64,000 nucleotides of DNA from Hydrogenispora ethanolica (GCF_004340685.1 NZ_SLUN01000019.1:1-64000); one strand, 5' to 3'. Positions 1-7,968 are shown, counted from the stretch's first letter. Notes: a model not told the origin generated them from the sequence alone. Numbers and translations: made by a program.

Positions 1-60
1 AGTGTCAGCCTCCTTCGTATTGTAGCTCTGTTCTAAGCTCTCGCTTAGTTTAACCTACGT

Positions 61-144
61 TTTGCGAATCGGATGCTGGCACTTCCATTATATCTAACAA
101 GGATGAAGAATATCCTAGTTGGACGAAAGACCATACCTTACATG
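61..144. repeat. Short 21-nt-period repeat tract, related to the arrays at 61 kb and 42 kb
   Basis: Three consecutive 21-nt units (82-102, 103-123, 124-144) match, in the same order, the last three units of the array at 61.22-61.28 kb: a unit ending in CTAACAAGG, one starting ATGAAGAA.ATCCT.GTTGGA, then one ending in AC ATG. The unit before them (61-81) carries TTTGCGAATC, the motif of the 42.4-kb array. No gene is visible in bases 1-243. Seen by eye; exact boundaries are approximate. Confidence 0.7.
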
Positions 145-243
145 AGGGGATGACGTGAAGTGGGGATGTTACCGGAAACTACTGATATAACGACTCGGGA
201 TTAGGGCGGTCACGTTCTGTTGGCGTCGGCTCGCCGGAAATGA

Positions 244-756
244 TCAGATCCGGTATCCCAGAATATGAATAAACCGCACATCCACGAAGTTATAATAGGT
301 GAGCTTTTGGTCGAGAAGATCCTGGGTATGCGCTGCAAAATAGACTTTTTCCGGACGAATGGGAGGAGTGCCGAATTTTGTAATAATTAGGGAATGCTCG
401 AACTGGCCCTGTTTCCGGAAACCCAATTGAATCAGATCGCCTACTTCTAGATCCTTCAATTCCCTTTGTTCCCCGAAAGGACCCTTCTCCCGGTTCTCGG
501 TTAAGAATTGATAGAGAAAAGGAACTCCAGTCCATGACGGCGATTTTTGATTCGGATTCAGGTAATACCAACCATATGTTTGGGTAAAATTCATGACTCC
601 GCATCCGGCGTAGAGTACCTGCGAAGCGAAGTTGGTACAATCGCCTCCGATTTCCGAATAATCAAAAAAGGCCGGATTTCTGCTCAACGCCCAGCGGCGC
701 GCGTACGCGAGCGCGGCTGAACGATCGTATTCTTTAGTCGTTCCTGCCAGATTCAT
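244..756 (-). CDS. Amidase-domain (Amidase_6 type) protein
   Basis: This is a 170-residue protein that I assign to the putative amidase domain family (Amidase_6). That family is found in secreted or spore-associated Firmicutes proteins and is related to cysteine peptidases. The family pattern is clear: an N-terminal YDRSAALAYARRWA helix, the GGDCTNFASQ block with the probable catalytic Cys, a W.GVPFLYQFL block, L.VGDLIQL, and a downstream HSLIIT with the probable catalytic His. No signal peptide or membrane segment is visible, so this is a stand-alone domain. I chose the ATG at 756 because it follows AGGCGGTGA at a normal distance; the GTG three codons upstream lies inside that site. The substrate is unknown. 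It is separated from its neighbours and seems to be a single-gene unit. Confidence 0.75.
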   Translation of the reverse strand: MNLAGTTKEYDRSAALAYARRWALSRNPAFFDYSEIGGDCTNFASQVLYAGCGVMNFTQTYGWYYLNPNQKSPSWTGVPFLYQFLTENREKGPFGEQRELKDLEVGDLIQLGFRKQGQFEHSLIITKFGTPPIRPEKVYFAAHTQDLLDQKLTYYNFVDVRFIHILGYRI

Positions 757-1011
757 GATTGTCACCGCCTGATTTTTTATGATGCTATCGAGCTGGAAGA
801 TGGAAAGTATTGCTTGTAGAATATTATGATGGTAATTTTCTTATGGAACGCACTTGAATTTTTCCAACTTCATGATAAAATGAGAATAGAGCCTGAAACT
901 TAGGATTGCCTGGTATAGCAGATTGACTAGTCAAGTTAACGCTTCCTCTATACTTAGCCCGAGGGAAGGCCGACTATAGCCCTATGGGCTAAATATTTGG
1001 GAGGTTGTTTC

Positions 1012-1305
1012 ATGTATCAAGACAAAACGTTAACCTGTAAGGACTGCGGTCAGGACTTCATCTTCTCTGCCAGTGAGCAAGAGTTTTATGCTTCCAAAGG
1101 TTTTGAGAATGAACCCGGTCGTTGCCCTGCGTGCCGTTCCGCCCGGAAGCAACAACGTGGTGTCGCCAGTACTGGTCAACGCACCCGTCAAATGTTCGAT
1201 GCGGTATGCTCTCAGTGTGGAGCCAGCACACAGGTTCCGTTCCGTCCCACAGGTGAAAAACCCGTGTATTGCCGCGATTGTTTTCAAGCCCGTAAACAAG
1301 CTTAA
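1012..1305 (+). CDS. Zinc-ribbon protein with CxxC repeats
   Basis: This 97-residue, basic, cysteine-rich protein has four CxxC pairs: CKDC and CPAC in the N-terminal half, and CSQC and CRDC in the C-terminal half. These would form two zinc ribbons. The N-terminal half, with LTCKDCGQDFIFSASEQEFYASKGF, fits the probable zinc-ribbon domain (zf-trcl); the C-terminal half fits the CxxC-x17-CxxC domain. Proteins of this type are usually thought to bind nucleic acid or proteins, but no specific role is known. The ATG at 1012 is preceded by GGGAGGT; a TTG five codons earlier overlaps that site and is not used. A terminator follows, so it is a monocistronic gene. Confidence 0.8.
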   Translation: MYQDKTLTCKDCGQDFIFSASEQEFYASKGFENEPGRCPACRSARKQQRGVASTGQRTRQMFDAVCSQCGASTQVPFRPTGEKPVYCRDCFQARKQA

Positions 1306-1326
1306 TTAACGGAATCATAGATTGAA

Positions 1327-1353
1327 AGGTCCCGAATGCCGGGGCCTTTTTTT
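1327..1353 (+). terminator. Intrinsic terminator after the zinc-ribbon gene
   Basis: The stem AGGTCCC / GGGGCCT (one G-U pair) has a 7-nt loop and is followed by a run of T. Confidence 0.85.
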
Positions 1354-1448
1354 ATTATATGAGGAATTCGTAAAGGAGGATATCCCGAATTCCGTATGAG
1401 TTTTTGCTTCCTGGGCAAACTGAGAAAAAAACAGGAGGCTGAACTGAA

Positions 1449-1880
1449 TTGAAGATAAAAGATATCATGAACCATGAAGTTGCTTATGTCAGTCCTGAGA
1501 CAACCGTGACTCAGGCGGCTCAGTTGATGCAGAAACACGATGTGGGCTCCATTCCGGTTTGCCAAGGAGAACACCTTATTGGAATCGTCACCGACCGAGA
1601 CATTGTAGTGCGAAACATCGCTCATGGACGGGATCCTCATTCAACTCCGGTACGGGACGTGATGACTTCCCAAGTTCGAATGGTCAATGCCGACATGGAT
1701 CTCCACCAGGCGGCCGAAATCATGGCCAAAAGCCAGGTTCGGCGTTTACCGGTTGTTGATAAAGACCGCATCGTGGGCATTGTTTCGTTGGGAGATCTGG
1801 CAACCCAGGCTAAAACTGATGTGGAACTCGCGAAAACTCTGGGGCTAATTTCAACCCCCTCCGAACCGGAAAATTTATAA
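1449..1880 (+). CDS. Tandem CBS-domain protein
   Basis: This 143-residue protein consists almost entirely of two CBS repeats (about residues 1-60 and 70-130). Each has the typical V..D.MT/N...V..D....AA..M......LPV....L.GIVT/S..D pattern, for example VGSIPVCQGEHLIGIVTDRD and RRLPVVDKDRIVGIVSLGD. CBS pairs bind adenine nucleotides or other ligands and often act as energy or stress sensors; stand-alone forms resemble B. subtilis YhcV. No fused enzyme domain is present, so its target is unknown. The start is a TTG, 10 nt after AGGAGG. An element of the dispersed TIR repeat family begins 11 bp after the stop codon. Confidence 0.85.
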   Translation: MKIKDIMNHEVAYVSPETTVTQAAQLMQKHDVGSIPVCQGEHLIGIVTDRDIVVRNIAHGRDPHSTPVRDVMTSQVRMVNADMDLHQAAEIMAKSQVRRLPVVDKDRIVGIVSLGDLATQAKTDVELAKTLGLISTPSEPENL

Positions 1881-1890
1881 AAATATTTAC

Positions 1891-2021
1891 TTTGAAGCCA
1901 AGAGATAAAGTCTGTTCCAAATGGAATCGGCTTCCAAAAAGTTTTAAAAACGACTTTATCACTTGCTTCAAGCGGTCGCCGTGACCATTCCGGCTTTAGC
2001 CGGGTTTATCACAGCTTTTTT
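1891..2021 (+). repeat. Dispersed TIR element, copy 1
   Basis: This is one of five related copies in the window. It begins TTTGAAGCC..GATAAAGTC, has an internal ACGACTTTATCACTTGC, then a small GC hairpin (CCGGCTTTAGCCGG), and ends TTTATCACAGCTTTT. It lies directly downstream of the CBS gene in the same orientation. The copies at 34.4 and 58.5 kb are the best preserved. Confidence 0.75.
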
Positions 2022-2055
2022 CGAAGCGGTAGTGAACTTGTGAATCGTAATCGTA

Positions 2056-2106
2056 AATGTCGCAATTCGTTCCTAATTGAGAGAGAACGAATGCGACATT
2101 TTTTTT
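2056..2106 (+). terminator. Strong hairpin with T-run between two TIR elements
   Basis: A 16-17 bp stem (AATGTCGCAATTCGTTC / GAACGAATGCGACATT, one bulge) is followed by eight T. It sits between the inverted copies of the TIR element at 1891 and 2132. It would end transcription coming from the CBS gene. Confidence 0.8.
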
Positions 2107-2131
2107 GCCCTGAGAGGAATATCAATATAAC

Positions 2132-2286
2132 ATCTAAAAGCGTTATGAACCCTGTCCGAAGGGCAGGGTGAACATAAAAGCTCAGAGCAAGTATGGCTTC
2201 TAGTTTTTGATGGATTTCGGTATTCGCTGAAGGATCGTCGGGGTCCGATCGGCGACTCAACTTCGGATAAGACAAATTTTAAAAAT
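2132..2286 (-). repeat. Dispersed TIR element, copy 2 (inverted, degenerate)
   Basis: Read on the minus strand this contains CTTGCTCTGAGCTTTTATG, a CACCCTGCCCTTCGGACAGGGT hairpin and CGCTTTTAG, matching the 3' half of the copies at 30.9, 34.4 and 58.5 kb. Its other end (GATAAGACAAATTTTAAAA on the plus strand) is more diverged. Confidence 0.65.
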
Positions 2287-2338
2287 AAGGCATACTGGGC
2301 CAAAATCACCCAATATATTGTAAGTAAGGAGCTGGACT

Positions 2339-2962
2339 TTGAAACAATTTGCAGTTTTGACGGCCGATATCATTGATTCAAAGCGGGCCAGCCGGATCGA
2401 TTTACAATTGAAACCGCAATTGAGCCGGATCAATTACCCTTTTTTGGTTACCCCCTTTTCAATGTACCGAGGGGATGAGATCCAAGCAGTTTGCAGCGAT
2501 ACAACCCAATTACCCCGCCTCATTCGCGAGCTGCGTTATTTTTGCCGGCCATTCCGGATCCGCCTTGGAATTGGCATCGGAGGAGTGGAGGGAAGCGAAT
2601 TCACGCTAAACTCTTGGGAAATGAACGGCGAGGCCTTCTTTATGGCTCGCAATGCCTTGGATTATCTGTCGAAGGAGAAATTTGCGGGAACTCGTTTCAA
2701 AACCAATGAGCCCCTCCTGGATCTGGCATTGAACACCGTTTACCGGTTGGTCGACGCCATCGTGGAGAATTGGACGGACGCCCAGTGGGAAGCGATTCAT
2801 TCCTATCAACAGTTTGGGACCTATATTCGGACTGCCGAAGCCTTGGGGATTGCTCGCCAAAATGTTCAAAAACGTTGTTATGCTGCAAAGTGGAATGAAA
2901 TTCGGCAAGCGGAGGAGAATGTCAGCAAATTGTTGGCTTTCGATTTGATCCGCGACACCTGA
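2339..2962 (+). CDS. SatD family protein
   Basis: This 207-residue protein is assigned to the SatD family from its start (MKQFAVLTADIIDSKRA), the central YRGDEIQAVC and IRLGIGIG.VEGSE..LN...MNGEAF blocks, and a C-terminal helix-turn-helix-like segment (about residues 160-190, TAEALGIARQNVQKR). SatD was named from a streptococcal acid-tolerance locus; its molecular role is not established. The IIDSK...GDEIQ layout recalls nucleotide-binding or cyclase-like folds, which is only my inference. The start is a TTG after AAGGAG. The next gene encodes a DUF3307 membrane protein, a partner commonly seen beside SatD. The two are separated by a large inverted-repeat region rather than being tightly packed. 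Confidence 0.75.
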   Translation: MKQFAVLTADIIDSKRASRIDLQLKPQLSRINYPFLVTPFSMYRGDEIQAVCSDTTQLPRLIRELRYFCRPFRIRLGIGIGGVEGSEFTLNSWEMNGEAFFMARNALDYLSKEKFAGTRFKTNEPLLDLALNTVYRLVDAIVENWTDAQWEAIHSYQQFGTYIRTAEALGIARQNVQKRCYAAKWNEIRQAEENVSKLLAFDLIRDT

Positions 2963-3015
2963 ACAAGGGTGTCTTTTTAAAATGAACCTTAATCAAGGTG
3001 CATGGGTACTAGATC

Positions 3016-3133
3016 AGAGAATTTCAAATTACCATAACATTCCCTTCGCCATACAATATATAGTGAGTAGCCAGGATATATCAATCAATATATTGTATGG
3101 CGAAGCTTTTTCCGAAGCGATTTGAAATTCTCT
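3016..3133. repeat. Nested inverted repeat between satD and the DUF3307 gene
   Basis: The outer arms AGAGAATTTCAAAT (3016-3029) and ATTTGAAATTCTCT (3120-3133) are perfect complements. The inner arms CTTCGCCATACAATATA (3044-3060) and TATATTGTATGGCGAAG (3089-3105) are also perfect complements. The apex loop is about 28 nt. The structure ends 8 nt before the GGAGGT of the next gene. The ATATATTGTA motif recurs just upstream of satD at about 2313-2322. Confidence 0.85.
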
Positions 3134-3150
3134 CAGATAACGGAGGTACC

Positions 3151-3942
3151 ATGGAAACGCTCTTATTGACCTATCTGGCGCACGGGATCGCCGATTTTTT
3201 ATTCCAATCCGATGGAATGGTAAAGGATAAGAGCAATTTACAATGGAAAGGTTTTTTCATTCACGGCTGCATCATTTTTTCGGTCTTAATCCTTTTTCTG
3301 CATTGGATGCAAATCGGAACCGCCTTGGTATATGCAGTCATTGTTTCCGCACTCCATATCTTATTGGATTACCTCAAGTGTCTGGTAATCTTAAAAGGAA
3401 CCCCCAAAAAGGAACTGCTCGGTTTTATCCTGGATCAGTTTGGCCATGTACTGCTCATCTTCGGGATTTGGCAATGCTTTGATTTACAGCCCAACTCGAA
3501 GATTATCGCTTTTTACCACTCTTTGCTGCAGCCCAAAACGCTTTCGGCATTTGCAAACATTCCCCCTTCATTCCAGTGGAACAGCGACGAAGTCATCTTA
3601 TGGGTCACTGGTTGTATCTATATCTGTTTCGGGGGTACCTATCTGATCCGCAAATTCTTGAACTGTCTAGATTATAATGATAATGCATCTCCTCATGGCG
3701 GCTCGACTTTTCAAACCGGGACCTATATTGGATTCTTGGAAAGACTATTGATAATGATTTTTATCCAGAACGATACTCTTCCTTCGGTCGTATTCATTTT
3801 AACCGCCAAGTCAATTGCCCGTTTCAACGAATTAAGTGATAAGGATTTTGCCGAATACTATCTTCTCGGAACACTTTCCAGCACGGCGTTGGCACTTTGC
3901 GGCAGTTATTTGATTATTTTTTTATCGTTCTTCCTTGGCTAG
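3151..3942 (+). CDS. DUF3307 multi-pass membrane protein
   Basis: This 263-residue protein is mostly hydrophobic. It starts METLLLTYLAHGIADFLFQSD, the hallmark of DUF3307, in which H, D and Q/SD residues sit within the first membrane helix. About six to seven membrane segments can be seen, ending in LCGSYLIIFLSFFLG. Its function is not known; the family often sits beside SatD, as here, which suggests a shared task. The ATG at 3151 follows GGAGGT at 3142. An upstream in-frame start at 3097 lies inside the large inverted repeat and is rejected. The inverted repeat just before its ribosome site may regulate it. Confidence 0.8.
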   Translation: METLLLTYLAHGIADFLFQSDGMVKDKSNLQWKGFFIHGCIIFSVLILFLHWMQIGTALVYAVIVSALHILLDYLKCLVILKGTPKKELLGFILDQFGHVLLIFGIWQCFDLQPNSKIIAFYHSLLQPKTLSAFANIPPSFQWNSDEVILWVTGCIYICFGGTYLIRKFLNCLDYNDNASPHGGSTFQTGTYIGFLERLLIMIFIQNDTLPSVVFILTAKSIARFNELSDKDFAEYYLLGTLSSTALALCGSYLIIFLSFFLG

Positions 3943-4105
3943 TATCTCTCTGAGCGAATTACCTACATCTTTGGCCAATGGGTGGTGAAAGGAATGATAT
4001 AATCTCTGAATCTCAAGACGAATTTGAATTCAAGACGTAAAACCGGGAGAGTAAATCAACAGTCGGTAATCATGACCGAAATCTTCGAATAAAACTGTTT
4101 ATTTT

Positions 4106-4122
4106 ATGGGATAATATCCCAT
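4106..4122. promoter_or_regulatory. Perfect 17-bp palindrome before the ferredoxin gene
   Basis: ATGGGATA-A-TATCCCAT lies 35 bp upstream of the ferredoxin start and contains a -10-like GATAAT. It is a candidate operator; the regulator is unknown. Confidence 0.5.
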
Positions 4123-4157
4123 TGGTAGTTTGATTTTATTGATGAGGAGCGAAAACT

Positions 4158-4346
4158 ATGGAAGTTTCAGTCGATCAAGATCTCTGCATTAGTTGTGGGT
4201 TATGCGTGTCCAGCTGTCCGGATGTTTTCTCATGGAATGATGATGAGAAAGCGCAGGCTGACGAAAAAGCCGTTAATTCCGAAAATGAAGACTGTGTTAA
4301 AGACGCTGCGGATGGCTGTCCTACCGACGCAATCTCGACTCATTAG
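4158..4346 (+). CDS. Single-cluster [4Fe-4S] ferredoxin
   Basis: This is a 62-residue acidic ferredoxin. The cluster ligands are CISCGLCVSSCP (Cys 10, 13, 16, with the fourth nearby Cys 20 before Pro) and a distal CPTDAI at the C-terminus. This is the pattern of the single [4Fe-4S] monocluster ferredoxins, in which the first three cysteines plus the distal Cys-Pro bind the cluster. Such proteins carry single electrons at low potential. The gene stands alone between a palindrome-bearing upstream region and the next transcription unit, so its redox partner cannot be told; nitrogenase, 13 kb away, is only one possibility. The start has GAGGAG at a normal distance. Confidence 0.9.
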   Translation: MEVSVDQDLCISCGLCVSSCPDVFSWNDDEKAQADEKAVNSENEDCVKDAADGCPTDAISTH

Positions 4347-4483
4347 TGAAGTGTAGCGGAAGGCGCAATTCGGTTAATAAACTTCATCATTCCGGCGAAG
4401 TTCAATGGGTTTGACAGAGTTTTTGGCGCATAGTAATAGCCGGGTCCTATTCCCCATATACTTAACGTAAGGGGAGAGTCGGA

Positions 4484-5227
4484 ATGATAAAAAATACCGA
4501 ATTATACACTTTCGCAGAAGAAGAGGAAGAAAACAGCCATCCGGAAGAAGCCCAGGTTGAGAACGGGGAAAATCCGCGAAATCCATTCTCAGGGCGATTA
4601 TTGATGCAAACCATGATTGTTTTCCTATCTTTGACCATGGTTTTACTGGTTGGGAGGGTACGGCAGCCTTGGACGGATTGGATTCGGAGTCAGATTCACC
4701 AGGCGGTAAATGCTTCAAGCGAGGCGACTTTCGGGCATATCTGGAAATATCCGGCCTTGCAGAATTTGATTCAGAGCAGTCGCCAGTGGGTTCGCCTGGA
4801 AAGCAATAATCCATTGGCGGACTCCGTCCCTGCGACCAATGGGACAACGACGCTTCCGAAAGCCTCATGGCCGGTGAATGGCAGAGTCACCAAAGAGTTC
4901 GGCTGGGGTTACAACTCCGACAATCACCGCAAAGAATTTTTCCAAGGGGTTGAGATCACGGCCTTACCTGAAGCCGAAGTTTATGCTCTGGCCGATGGGG
5001 AAATCGTAGAAGTGATTCATCGGGCTGAAGACGGCTGGGGACTCACCATTAACCACGGTAATGGTTGGAAATCAGTTTATCGGCATCTCGCCAAAGTATG
5101 GGTGACCACTGGACAATCGGTCAAATCCGGAGCGACCATTGCTCAATTGGAACGGAATTTACCTTTCATCCGCGTCGAAGTTTTTCATCAAGAACGGCCG
5201 GTGAATCCGTTAACATTACTCAAATAA
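4484..5227 (+). CDS. M23-domain membrane protein, SpoIVFA-like
   Basis: This 247-residue protein has an acidic cytoplasmic N-terminus, one membrane helix (about residues 40-58, LMQTMIVFLSLTMVLLVG) and a C-terminal M23/LytM-type domain (about 125-247). The usual zinc ligands are largely missing: the HxGxD position reads FFQGVEI, and the C-terminal HxH reads RVEVFHQ, although RHLAKV keeps a His. A degenerate M23 domain is typical of SpoIVFA, which holds the SpoIVFB protease inactive at the forespore membrane. Its place upstream of rplU-prp-rpmA matches B. subtilis spoIVFA. The expected spoIVFB protease gene is absent here; a terminator and a radical SAM gene follow instead. Other single-pass LytM proteins remain possible. 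Confidence 0.65.
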   Translation: MIKNTELYTFAEEEEENSHPEEAQVENGENPRNPFSGRLLMQTMIVFLSLTMVLLVGRVRQPWTDWIRSQIHQAVNASSEATFGHIWKYPALQNLIQSSRQWVRLESNNPLADSVPATNGTTTLPKASWPVNGRVTKEFGWGYNSDNHRKEFFQGVEITALPEAEVYALADGEIVEVIHRAEDGWGLTINHGNGWKSVYRHLAKVWVTTGQSVKSGATIAQLERNLPFIRVEVFHQERPVNPLTLLK

Positions 5228-5251
5228 GTTCGTTGCTTGAAGGAAAGTGTC

Positions 5252-5292
5252 TCAGGTATGGGTTCCATTGGCGACCCATACCTGAAATTTTT
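5252..5292 (+). terminator. Intrinsic terminator after the M23 gene
   Basis: A perfect 12-bp stem TCAGGTATGGGT / ACCCATACCTGA with a 10-nt loop is followed by AATTTTTC. Confidence 0.8.
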
Positions 5293-5402
5293 CATAAGAA
5301 CTTGCAGAATAAGTAAAGATGCGATAGAATTAACCTGCCGTTTATATTTTTTCAAATTTAGTATTATGGCATTCAAAACGATCAAACACAAAGTATTCCA
5401 CA

Positions 5403-7262
5403 GTGTTAACGGGAGGGCTATCTACGAGTAGTTGGGAAACGATTGAGAATTTATTGGGAAATGTAAGTAAACCAGGACGTTATACGGGCGGGGAATATAA
5501 TATTCAGACCAAAGACTGGGATCAGGCGGACATCCGTGTGGCTTTGGCCTTCCCGGATATATACGAGATCGGCCTTTCCCACATGGGATTGCGAATACTT
5601 TACGAGCTGATTAATGATCATCCTAAAATGCTGGCTGAACGCGTTTATGCTCCTTGGCCGGATTTTCAGGCCTTATTGCGTTCCAAAAACGCTCTTTTGA
5701 TGTCATTGGAGAATAAACGGGATTTGAACGAATTTGATGTCGTTGGTTTTTCATTACAGTATGAATTGAGCTACACCAATGTCCTGACGATGTTAAAATT
5801 GGGAGGAATCCCAATTTACACCTCGGAACGAGCCGAACATGATCCATTAGTGATTGGCGGGGGACCATGTGTATTCAATCCAGAACCCTTGGCCGATTTT
5901 TTTGATTTTTTTCTAATCGGCGAAGCGGAAGAAATTTTGCCCGAAATATTGGAACAGATTCGAAAATGGAAACTAACGGGTCAAACGAAAGCTGAATTAT
6001 TGAGACAACTGGAAAAAAACTCAGGCGTCTATGTTCCGGCTCATTTTCAAGTCAGTTATGAACCGGATGGTCGAATCCAACGGATAGCTCCCCTAACCGG
6101 GGCTCAGCCGGAGCGGGCCGTGGTACGGGATTATTCCGGGGCATTCTTTCCTAAGCGGTGGCTAGTACCGTATCTTGATATCGTCCATGATCGAGTAGCC
6201 TATGAAATTCAACGCGGCTGCACGAAGGGTTGTCGATTCTGCCAAGCAGGAATGATTTATCGACCAGTGCGTGAGCGCCCCGCCGCTGCGATTCTGGAGT
6301 CGCTAAAGGGATTATTGTCGACTACCGGTTATGAGGAGCTTTCTTTAACCTCGTTGAGCAGTGCCGATTATAGCCGAATCGAGGAGTTGCTTACTGAGGC
6401 TTGCGGTTGTTTCACGCCGCAAGGGATTAATGTTTCGTTACCTTCTTTGCGGATTGATTCATTCTCGATCGATTTGGCAAAACGCTTTCAAAGCAATCGT
6501 AAAGGGAGTCTTACCTTTGCCCCGGAAGCGGGTACGGAGCGTTTGCGCCGGGTGATCAATAAAGGCGTTACTCGCGAAAATTTGGTTACTGCTTCTCACG
6601 CCGCTTTTAAAGCGGGTTGGCAGAAGTTGAAACTCTATTTTATGATTGGGCTGCCCACCGAGACCCAGGAGGATTTAGAAGGAATTGCCGATTTGGCTTT
6701 TGAGGTTTTAAAGATTGGCCGGCAATATCATCCCAAGGGTAATGCACTGCGAATTACGGTCAGCGTATCAACTTTTGTACCCAAGGCAAATACTCCTTTT
6801 CAATGGCGGGAGCAGATTTCCATCGCTGAAACCATCCGGAAACAACAGTTTTTACAGGAGAGAATCCGCGGTCGCCAATTAGAACTCAATTGGCACGATC
6901 CGTTGATGAGTCATTTGGAAGGAATCTTGACCCGCGGTGATCGGCGCCTCGCCAAAGTCATTGAAACTGCTTGGCTGAAAGGCGCTCAATTTGACGGTTG
7001 GAGCGATCAATTTCAATTTGAACTTTGGATGGATGCCTTCAGACAGGAGGGAATCGATCCCAGTTTTTACATCCGGGGACGGAATTATGATGAGGTTTTG
7101 CCCTGGTCCCACTTGAACACCGGGCTTTCAAAGGATTTCTTACGGCTGGAAAATGAACGTGCCAATCAGGAAGTTTTGACTTCGGATTGTCGTACCGACT
7201 CCTGTACAAGCTGCGGCGTTTGTTCGACTCTGCATGTTTCAAAAAAAATCGAGGGCAACTAG
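5403..7262 (+). CDS. B12-binding-type radical SAM protein, TIGR03960 family
   Basis: This 619-residue protein matches the TIGR03960 family. A cobalamin-binding-like N-terminal domain (VALAFPDIYEIGLSHMG, then VIGGGPCVFNPEPLADFFDFFLIGEAEE) is followed by a radical SAM domain with RGCTKGCRFCQ (CxxxCxxC near residue 273). A short C-terminal Cys cluster (CRTDSCTSCGVC) may bind a further Fe-S cluster. The reaction is unknown. The family is almost always followed by DUF2344, as here, and in some bacteria the two are fused. The start is uncertain: the GTG at 5403 lacks a clear ribosome site, and a GGGAGGG lies just inside it, so the true start could be somewhat downstream. It opens a run with DUF2344 and RNase G. 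Confidence 0.85.
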   Translation: MLTGGLSTSSWETIENLLGNVSKPGRYTGGEYNIQTKDWDQADIRVALAFPDIYEIGLSHMGLRILYELINDHPKMLAERVYAPWPDFQALLRSKNALLMSLENKRDLNEFDVVGFSLQYELSYTNVLTMLKLGGIPIYTSERAEHDPLVIGGGPCVFNPEPLADFFDFFLIGEAEEILPEILEQIRKWKLTGQTKAELLRQLEKNSGVYVPAHFQVSYEPDGRIQRIAPLTGAQPERAVVRDYSGAFFPKRWLVPYLDIVHDRVAYEIQRGCTKGCRFCQAGMIYRPVRERPAAAILESLKGLLSTTGYEELSLTSLSSADYSRIEELLTEACGCFTPQGINVSLPSLRIDSFSIDLAKRFQSNRKGSLTFAPEAGTERLRRVINKGVTRENLVTASHAAFKAGWQKLKLYFMIGLPTETQEDLEGIADLAFEVLKIGRQYHPKGNALRITVSVSTFVPKANTPFQWREQISIAETIRKQQFLQERIRGRQLELNWHDPLMSHLEGILTRGDRRLAKVIETAWLKGAQFDGWSDQFQFELWMDAFRQEGIDPSFYIRGRNYDEVLPWSHLNTGLSKDFLRLENERANQEVLTSDCRTDSCTSCGVCSTLHVSKKIEGN

Positions 7263-7263
7263 G

Positions 7264-7968
7264 ATGGCAAAGTATCGGATTCGCTTTTCCAAGGAAAACA
7301 ATTTGAAGTATCTCTCTCATTTGGAGATTATTAAAACGATCGAACGGGCGATTCGGAGAGGCCGGTTAACCATGGCTTATTCCGAAGGATATCACCCCCA
7401 CCCAAAGCTGAGTTTCGGCCCGGCCCTTGCGGTAGGTATCAGCAGTATGGATGAGTATTTTGACTTGGAATTAGTCGATCATGACGAGCCGGAGCGTCTG
7501 GCGAAAGAGTTAAATGGAGCGCTTCCCGAAGGTTTGCGAGTATTGGCCGTCAAAAAGATTGAGACCCATCACCCTGTTAAATCATTAAATGCCATCTTGA
7601 ACCGGGCGGCCTATACCGTAGAATTAAACGTGGCCGCCGGGGCGCAAGCAGAAATAATGTCTCAGCTGGATCAGCTGAAAGAAGCTTCGGAAATAAAAAT
7701 TGCTCGGAACACCAAGGAAGGTCAAAAAGTAGTCAACATTCGTCCGTGGCTGCATAACTTAAGTACCAAGAAGATCAATGACAATATCCTGGCCGTTTAT
7801 ATCGTCGGTGAAATCGGTAGCGGGGGACATTTGCGGCCGGAAGATATTATCCATGCGCTACCCCAGCCGGTGGAAATTGTCAGTATCGTCCGGACTGGGT
7901 TATGGCACGAGGAGCAGGGGCGGGTTTTGAAACCGATGGATTTCTGTGATGGAACCGGGGGAGTTTGA
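7264..7968 (+). CDS. DUF2344 (TIGR03936) protein
   Basis: This 234-residue protein starts MAKYRIRFSKENNLKYLSHLE and continues with YSEGYHPHPKLSFGPALAVGISS, the signature of TIGR03936/DUF2344. No catalytic motif is recognised. The ATG at 7264 is two bases past the stop of the radical SAM gene and is preceded by GAGGG; an in-frame start 30 nt upstream has no ribosome site. The tight coupling suggests that it works with the radical SAM enzyme, perhaps as a substrate-presenting subunit (inference). Its stop codon overlaps the start of the RNase G gene by one base. Confidence 0.85.
   Translation: MAKYRIRFSKENNLKYLSHLEIIKTIERAIRRGRLTMAYSEGYHPHPKLSFGPALAVGISSMDEYFDLELVDHDEPERLAKELNGALPEGLRVLAVKKIETHHPVKSLNAILNRAAYTVELNVAAGAQAEIMSQLDQLKEASEIKIARNTKEGQKVVNIRPWLHNLSTKKINDNILAVYIVGEIGSGGHLRPEDIIHALPQPVEIVSIVRTGLWHEEQGRVLKPMDFCDGTGGV

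Noticed and set aside
923-951. Promoter TTGACT...TATACT before the zinc-ribbon gene
   Set aside because: The spacing is 20 bp, outside the usual 16-18.
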